DNA from: Lota lota
Lineage: Eukaryota > Chordata > Actinopteri > Gadiformes > Lotidae
Assembly (NCBI GenBank): GCA_026745465.1
Contig: JACYXH010000310.1
Location: 2,758,501-2,822,500 of the forward strand
DNA length: 64,000 bases
Direction: 5' to 3'
The notes below the pieces were generated by a model that worked only from the letters and a program-made list of their open reading frames with translations, was not told the DNA's origin and did no database searches. Position numbers and translations under genes: made by a program. How positions within the stretch are numbered: the first letter of the stretch is position 1; each line of letters opens with the position of its first letter. Positions 56,323-64,000 of this stretch are shown here, piece by piece.

Positions 56323-58429
56323 TCATTTATGTGTTGACATACATATCCACCTGCATGAGCATACACTCTTTTGTTTTTCACCGTGTTCCTATTGAATAAT
56401 AGAAGTGTCTGGAGTCGTTGAATACTCAGGTTCACTTACAGCACTTAGAACAGCCTTCCCTTTCTCCATACAGTCCCAAACTCCAGCTGCTGCTCCCAAA
56501 CCTATTGTTTTGTATTCACAACTTCATGGAACAAGAATGGAATGCGGACATTGCCTGTGTTGTTTACTCCTGCATCTCTGGGTCTCAATATGTGCTCTAC
56601 ATTAATTTGTTCTTTGAAGCAAATGTAGAATTCAGGACATCATGAGTCATTCATTTGTTATGTAATTGTGTACAATTATATTATTCTCAACAAATATTTA
56701 ATTTGATATATTATTCAATTGTATAATATGGACTTATTTTAATAATACATTATACATAGCTTCTCTACTACTATCACAATTGCCAGCAAATTCAAAATTT
56801 AAATTCTGTACTTACAACAGTATGAAACCGACTGATAAACTGTTCATATGTAATGAATAAAGCCTTTGTTGTCTCTGTTGAAGATGATTATTATTGTTAA
56901 CCTGAATAGCAATTGCTAAATATTATCCGTTGACATAATATGGACATTACTGCTTTATGTTGTGGATATTTGGTAGTACATACTTCCTATACAATATGAA
57001 TCTCTGTGACCTTAATAATGCTATTATTGTTACTTTGTTTTACAGTTGAAAGTGTTCAGTTTATTTTGACATAGCCCACGGCATTGATCGTAGCGTTACC
57101 CATTAGCAACAGATCAATCGCATCTAATCAGACGCCATTTAATCACAGCAATTGCGGTCGTAATCTCGCTATATTTTTCTGTAACCCATCAATGCATTGT
57201 CACCCTGCCCCCCACAAACACTCCCCTTCGCCCTCTGACACTGTGATACACTGACTAGCGTGTTCTCTCATCTGTGCTAACACCTTTACATTTCCTAGTC
57301 CCTGAAACACTGAGCTGTATTGAAACCGCCACACTCTCCGGTGTCTCACACATGTGTCATGCCAGACTGTGGCACCAGGCCTTCTGGGGTGACTTCCAGC
57401 GAAAGGCAAGGTCCTTTGTTTCCCCTCACACATTAGCCTACATTCACTGCTGGGAAACGTCCCTGAAGTAGGTAATGGACGTTTTTTTGGATTGGATCTG
57501 TGTGTGCATATTGAATGCACGGCTCTGCTTTGGAAATGACAGATGGAAGTTTAGGCAGCTTAATAATTCCCTATTGGCTTCCTTGCGTTGGACTGGAGCC
57601 AACAGCGTTTTGTTACTAATCTTTACAGAAAAAAAAATCTGCGTTCATTTAAAGTTCTGTATCTCTATGTACAAATCTTAGGATCAGCATACTTTGCATC
57701 TCTTACGCAAGTAACTTTCATCCTTTCATCTTAAAAATACTAACATTGACCACATGTGACTGGAACTGTCAAGTCGGAGCGCAGTTATTGGAGCAACACA
57801 ACCTTCTAGGCCGGGCAGCGTTCCCGGTATGACAGGAGTGTTTTTATTTAGGAATTACTAAACTGTACATGACTCCTCTCAGCTCAGCCTTTCTTAAAAA
57901 TGCGGACATTCCTTCATATTTAAATGTCTATTTGACACCAAGAACCATCTTATACACCTAATTCAACCAGAGCTACAATTACCTAACCCAGACACGCGCA
58001 CAGATTCCAAAAATGACAACATGGAAAAGCTAGCATCCAAGCACCAGACATCAAACAGAAGAGCAGGAACATGTCAGGATTCTGAAAATAGTTCTGTCAT
58101 GTTTTTTTCTTTCTGCACAGTGTGCCCACACACTGTGCCGACTGATTTCGCCCATTAGATGAACCTCACGCGTGGGTTAATCAGCATCTCCAGATGGTTT
58201 GCTGGAGACCAAACATGAATACTGTATCCAACATGGAACTCTACGGAGCTGGAATCTCTACCTCTGGACTGGTACGCTCCACACTGCACGGACACGTGCA
58301 CGTGCATGGAAAACACCAGGTTTTTATGATCCTCATCTGGGTCAGCAGTGCAGCTGGTTGAAGGCAGATAAGTCGCTCCATAGAGACGCCTGCCTTTCTG
58401 CCACCCCCACCAGACAGATGCCCACATAG

Positions 58430-58745
58430 AGAGCGCCAGATGTAGATACACAACACATAGACAGACAGAGGCACAGACACACACAGATTGATGCACATGA
58501 ACACACAAACACACACATTGATGTACACATGCACTATGCATGTATGCATGCACACAGGTGCAGAAATACACACACACACACATACACACAAACACACACT
58601 GACACACTAACACACATATAAACACAGATAAACACTGTAGACAGGTACAGAGACACACACATGTACACATTGATACACAGACACCCAAACACCCACACAT
58701 TGACACACACACACACATATTGACACACTAACACACATATAAACA
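58430..58745. repeat. imperfect CA-rich array, about 315 bp
   Basis: Interrupted CA repeat with recurring words: GACACACTAACACACATATA occurs near 58610 and again near 58722. It looks like a degenerating minisatellite. Confidence 0.8.
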
Positions 58746-60774
58746 CACCTAGCTGTCATGGATGACAGTGAGAGGTGAGAGGTGAGAGGTTCTGCAGCGC
58801 CGGGAAGTGGCCCAGGAGCAGTGTGGTGTTCTGGGGGAATCAAACAACAGCAGCAGTCAGTCAGCCCTGGGTGCTAAGAGGTTACGGTGGTGTGCCTACT
58901 TAGCATCAGTATTTTATTCTGGGACTGGCAAGATGTGATGGCCTACACACGTGCCAGGGAGAGGTCAGGCCGCGGCTCACATCATTTCTCCAAAGCACCA
59001 GACTGAGACGTCATCGGTACCCCCTGGACCTGATGACCCCCCCAACCACCACCACCACGTCAGACACCCAGGTTGTGGCCCACAGTGCCTGCAGCTGTGT
59101 GACTCAGTCAGGTCTGTAAATACCTCCAGGATGGGAGGAGGGTCAGACACCTCCTCTTCCTAGGCACGGATCCCAGATTTCGAAGGGGGGACACCGGAAG
59201 ACCATCCCCCCCTTTCTGTTGGAACCGAACTAGGCCAGACAGACACATAATAACCACACACTATAATATGATAAATGTCTCGTTACTTATGTAACGTGCT
59301 TTAAATTAGCATAAGTTGCACCATAGAAATTTTTAAATCACAACCACCTGACTATAGGAGTTTGCTGCCTTTTCCTACAGTTACGTGGGCTACACCTCTG
59401 GTACAAATGCCTGGGTTTTGAGTCCCGTGGTGGTGAACTTAGGAGGAAGCAATGCAAAGTACCTTGCCAGCTCCAGGGCCAGTATACCCACTATCGGTTA
59501 CACATACAGTGTTGGATTAGATAGGAACACATGTTCCAGATGTGAAGGGTTCTTAACTTGCATTGGGATTTGGTAAAGGTCTGGCTCTGTCAGGTCTCTC
59601 CCTCCGATTTCTCTTGAAGGTCCCCTTATCTGAATGCCCCACTGGGCCCGGAGCCAACAGGCTTGCTCAGTGAGTGTAATATGGTAAGTGTGAACAGTGT
59701 CTTCTTCACTTTTTAAAATATTCCTCATACTGCACTGACACGAAACACATACTAAATACGATAATTTCTTTACAAATGTTGGCACTTTTGCACTTTTCAA
59801 ACTTTTATTCCCGCCCCAGAATATAAAATATTTTTTTATGAATGTGTTTGAATGTCTTGGGGGATAGAGGAGGTGTGGTGTTTTTAATCATCTGTGTCAT
59901 CGTGTCCTGAATTTTAATCTAGCCCATTTTTATCAATAGTGCAGTTTGGTTGTTTGGTAAAACTTGGACCAAAGTTTTTAGTTTTGTCATTATATAAGTT
60001 TTATACCTATTTCAACTCAGATTGCGTTTTTACACACAAGTCAATCCATAAAGTAACTTTCAAATAGGAAATGCACAAGAAGACAGCAAGATTAGATTGC
60101 AATTCCTGACAATCACCACAGAAGGTGAAACTAGAATAAAACAGGTAAGTGGTGGCAACATGTGCTGGAACTAGGATGAAGGGCAACTATTAGGACAAAT
60201 AATAATCATAATATATTTGTATTTTATTTTTTCTATCTATATCACAAGCTGCCAAGAAGAAGCCCTTAATAAACCATGAAGAAGATGGATTAAAGACAAT
60301 TGTACTCTTCTGTACAGTAAAGTTCCCAGCTGGTGGACCTGTGGAAATGAAACACTCATCATGTATGTAATCACTGTATATAGTCATCAGCTCAGCTTAG
60401 TAATCGCAAAAACCCAAGCATTATATGTCTAAGCATGTCACGTAAGTCGGAATTTCATCTCCCGAAGTTCCCATGGGAACTCCTTAAACATATGACTTGA
60501 TGAATCGATTAATGTATCAGGGTACTGCACCCTTCCCCCTGTTTGAGCAATTAGTGGTTGAGCAGCGTTAGGGGTGAGGGTGGGGGGTAAAGGTCCCCAA
60601 CAGATAAAGTGAGGAACGCCATCACTAATTGGATACAAAGTACTGCATCGTATTTGATCCATCGCCGGTAAGACAGGCCTCTTCGATGGGTCATTACATT
60701 ATGCGGCTTTCCACCGATTTCAGAAGGGTTAAGCAGTTGTCTTTCAGAGAGAGTGTGTGTGTGTGGGGTGGGGT

Positions 60775-60811
<37 letters not shown>
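60775..60811. repeat. poly(G), 37 bp
   Basis: Longest homopolymer in the window, flanked by GGGGT and GTGGGGG blocks so that the G-rich stretch spans about 60764-60817. Confidence 0.95.
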
Positions 60812-60812
<1 letters not shown>

Positions 60813-62700
60813 GGGGGCTCAGTCATTTTACCCATCTTCCCCAGAGTGGAGAAGGACAGAGCATTCACTCTAAGGCTGCTCTCAGGTCGCCATTAGAGAG
60901 CTGGTCAGGGGGAGGGAATGAGGGGAGGGGGTGCAATGAGAGGATGGGCGTGAAAGATGATTGGTTGAAGGATGGATACAAGGGTATTGAGGCTGTGTAT
61001 TTTTATCCCCCCGTGTCTCACGTCTGACTGAGGTGACAGACAGGCCGACGGAAAGCTTATGGCAGTGTGTCTTGCCCCCTGCCCGTGTCCCTGCGGCCTC
61101 CTTCCTCAACCCCCCCCCCCCCAACAACAGCACCCCACTTCCCTCCTGTCAGGGAACGAAAAATATATAATTTGGTTAGCACCGCCGACACCCCCACACC
61201 CTGGTCTCAGCCACCCTCACCCTTGTCATGTGCTCCTTCTCAACTCCCCGTCCGAGCCATGTTAAGCTTAAAGCGACTTCAGGGCTTTCGACGGATCCGT
61301 AAATAGCGAAAGTATCGAGGAAGTATATTCGGATCAAATAAAGAGTTTTTTTCCCCTTCCCTTCCCAAAGGGGACACAGGGTGTCTCCAGTAATCAAGCT
61401 CTTGCGTCTCGGCAGATGAAGCGACGCGGGCAAGGCGGGAGCGCTGTTATCAGTACCAGTTTAACTCAGTGGTGCAAACTAGTCCACCGAGCGCTGGCGT
61501 GATCCCAATAGCAAGAGCAGAGCCCTTGGGCAAGGCACTATGACACCAAGGCCGAGATAAGACTGGAATAGAGCGTGGGAGGGAACAATAATTTCATTCA
61601 AAAACATCAACAACATCGTCATCCACCTAAACCAGCCCTTATATTGCGACATTTTTACTATGATTACTTCAAAGTGAACCAAGCGTTTTTGATACATGAT
61701 ACATACATGATATACAATTAGACAAACATATAGACAGTGAGACAGACAGATCAATATTTATACAGGGAAATAGACAGGCATGTAGACAATCAGACAAAGA
61801 AAGAGACAGTTATACAGGCAGATAAAGAGTTTTGAAGTTAATCAGATAGAGGGTTAAATAGGCATGCATACACTTATAAAAGCAGAAAGACAGTTGCATG
61901 GTCTGTGCATCTACCATGAGAAATGGATGCCAGATGGTGGGAGGTGGCCGGCCAGGCTGGCCCAGGAGAGGATAAAAGGTCCAAAGCCCCTTCCCTGAGC
62001 TAAGGTGAGATCATCTGTGCAAACATTTTCCCTCGCACACAAGAAAGTCATTAGCAGCAAATGTTGACCCACTGCAGAGGAGCAGGTTAAAGATGGCTCT
62101 TTAAGGGGCCTGTTTTTCAACTGCATTTCAAACATTTCCTGGAAATGTTTATAGATTTCTCAGAGCCCATCATTCACCAATGGTTTAAAGTTATTTTGGA
62201 GGCATTTCTTTGTATTAGGGGTTACTGGTAATTGGCTGGTTTATATTGTAGGCTTGTATTTTTCTTCTTGTACAAGTTGTGACATCACAACTGACACTGT
62301 GTTCCGACTGGATCATTTTACTGCTGACGATGTTTCACATTGGCAAACCCCCAAGCTGTTTAAATTAGGTGTTTTCACATCAAAATCCACCCAGACAGCA
62401 AAATCCATGCCAGAACTAGATTTTTTTTTATTTTATATATCGTGAAGATTAAGATCTATAAAGTATGGCATCATCCCCCCTGTCAGGGACTGTATGCGGC
62501 ACCACGTTTTGAATAATTTAGCTTATAAGGAAACAATGTGCAAGTCAGTTAGTTGTACTGATGTGTGTGTGAGGGACGTAGCCTGCCACCATACTGATTT
62601 ATGAGGTAATCTTAGCTGGGAAAGAAGGACTTTGACAAAGCTTTTACAATAGTTCACACTGTCCTCTTCAACACTTAAAATATTATGTTCACACGCATGC

Positions 62701-62759
62701 AGGCACACACACCCACACACACCCACACACACCAAGACACACACACACACACACACACA
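62701..62759. repeat. CA-rich repeat
   Basis: CACACACC units pass into about ten perfect CA units at 62739-62759. Confidence 0.85.
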
Positions 62760-64000
62760 ATACAGATTGTAGTTTGAATTGCTAAATCAAGTGTTCTTTG
62801 ACCATAGTCTTTAGTCTTAGACCACAGTTATTTATAATGTTCAGTTATATGTGGAATTATACATGGAACTCTTTAATAGCATTCCTTTCCCAACGAAACA
62901 CATCTCTGTTGCTCCCCAACAGAAGTGTGTCAGGCTACCGAGCGACTGAGGACAAGTCGTTGATTGGGATAATAATTTATAGATTGACTAATCATTGCGA
63001 AAGGCATTCAATTATTTCTGCTGTGGCTGTGAGCCACCCGCTTGCATAATCAGCTGGAGCCTACCATTGGATGTTTTTATTGCCCCGCTCAGGGCGCTTG
63101 GCTTTCTGTGAATCCCAGCTGTAGCTTGGCTGGGGTCAGGAGCTAAAGCCAACTCCCAACTACATGTACTTATCCACTTCACTCATCAGCCGAGTCTCTA
63201 GTTCATATGCCACTGAATGCGCTGCAAGCTTATTGGACAAGCAGCCGTAGAAGGATGGATGAATGGTTTGCGTAGCCAATGGAGGACTCTTTTCTTTGAC
63301 CAACTTTCTCTGCGTTATGAAGACGTCCATCATCCCTCTGTTTCCCTGGCAGATCACCTTGAAGCAGAACAATTGAAGAAGAGCTGGTTGAATCCCTCCC
63401 CAAAACGTCCAACATTATCCAACGTTCATTGGAATAGCTATTCCGGGATTCTTTGTTTTAGATGAAATCCTCTAATCCTCAGATTAAAAACTTTCGGACC
63501 ACATAGCTGTGTTCCGCTAATACTGTCTGACTAGCACGTTCCCTCTGTGTCTGGAATGACAAGATTCTCCTGCTTCGCGGAGTCAACGTGTTAATGATGA
63601 GAAAAGGCCGAGGCAGACCCCGTAATCGATCATCAAACCATCCTCCATTCTTTCTAAAGCTGCTTGGACGTTTGAGCACAAAATAAGCTTTGCCGGAATG
63701 TGTATTTTTGTCTGCTGCTTTGTTAATGGCTTTTGTATCGTTAATGACTCTCTTTCAGATACGCCATTGTTCGATTTTTGTCGTAGAACTAAATGTGGGA
63801 GGCAGTCTCAGTAGTGACATTTTTTTGTGTTATCCTTTCCAATTAAAAGTCATTTTCTTTCGTGCCAGAGCCCTCATTTTCCTCACAAAGGCTGTCCTCA
63901 AAAACACTTTGATATCAAGGTCATTTCCAGAGTTTTTCTTTTTTCTTTATAGTATTGTTCAAGTTAAGGAACATTGATGAGCCATAAGTCCTCCAGCTAA

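Larger units (their letters stand above)
52701..64000. other. upstream intergenic region, no supported gene
   Basis: About 11 kb of AT-rich DNA with CA repeats, a 37-bp poly(G) and several short palindromes. IGSF9B, which I recall lying head-to-head with JAM3 in human, would be expected on the plus strand here or further right, but no Ig or fibronectin exon was recognised. Confidence 0.5.

Noticed and set aside
58155-58843. Cys/Val-rich overlapping frames
   Set aside because: They are generated by an imperfect CA-rich array; no splice sites or family match.
58951-59163. Possible exon of an IGSF9B-like tail (ends SDTSSS)
   Set aside because: Only a weak compositional likeness; no supporting splice sites or neighbouring Ig exons.

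Overview
This window is vertebrate nuclear DNA, most likely from a teleost fish. It is AT-rich and intron-containing, carries many (CA)n, (GA)n and poly(G) tracts, and has two split genes whose proteins match vertebrate families. Species cannot be read from the sequence. No bacterial, phage, CRISPR or intact viral features were seen.

Both clear genes lie on the minus strand. vps26b (13439-17920) has six coding exons that join in frame to a 330-residue retromer cargo-recognition subunit. jam3 (23395-52379) has nine coding exons that join in frame to a 302-residue junctional adhesion molecule: signal peptide, two Ig domains, one membrane span and a C-terminal PDZ ligand. Intron 1 of jam3 is about 25.6 kb and makes up 40% of the window. 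All internal splice sites used are GT-AG and all phases agree.

Layout: 1-9150 is mostly non-coding, with one possible two-exon small ORF on the plus strand (3090-3629) and a CpG-richer patch (about 8560-9150) that could be a promoter. 9151-13438 is intergenic and includes the probable vps26b 3' UTR. 13439-17920 is vps26b. 17921-18150 is its promoter side, with an NRF1-type palindrome and a CACGTG box. 18151-20800 is intergenic. About 20800-23394 is the probable jam3 3' UTR. 23395-52379 is jam3. 52380-64000 is upstream intergenic DNA with no coding exon I can support.

The two genes sit next to each other in the same orientation. In human 11q25 (recalled, not computed) the order is JAM3, NCAPD3, VPS26B, so the order here fits that block with NCAPD3 missing from between them. 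The genes act in different processes: endosomal sorting and cell-cell adhesion. Nothing in the sequence shows a shared function.

The most unusual non-coding signals are a long, almost perfect hairpin in jam3 intron 1 (about 26890-26976), a 140-bp CA repeat touching the 5' splice site of vps26b exon 5, and microsatellites close to three jam3 acceptors. I found no convincing new multi-gene system.
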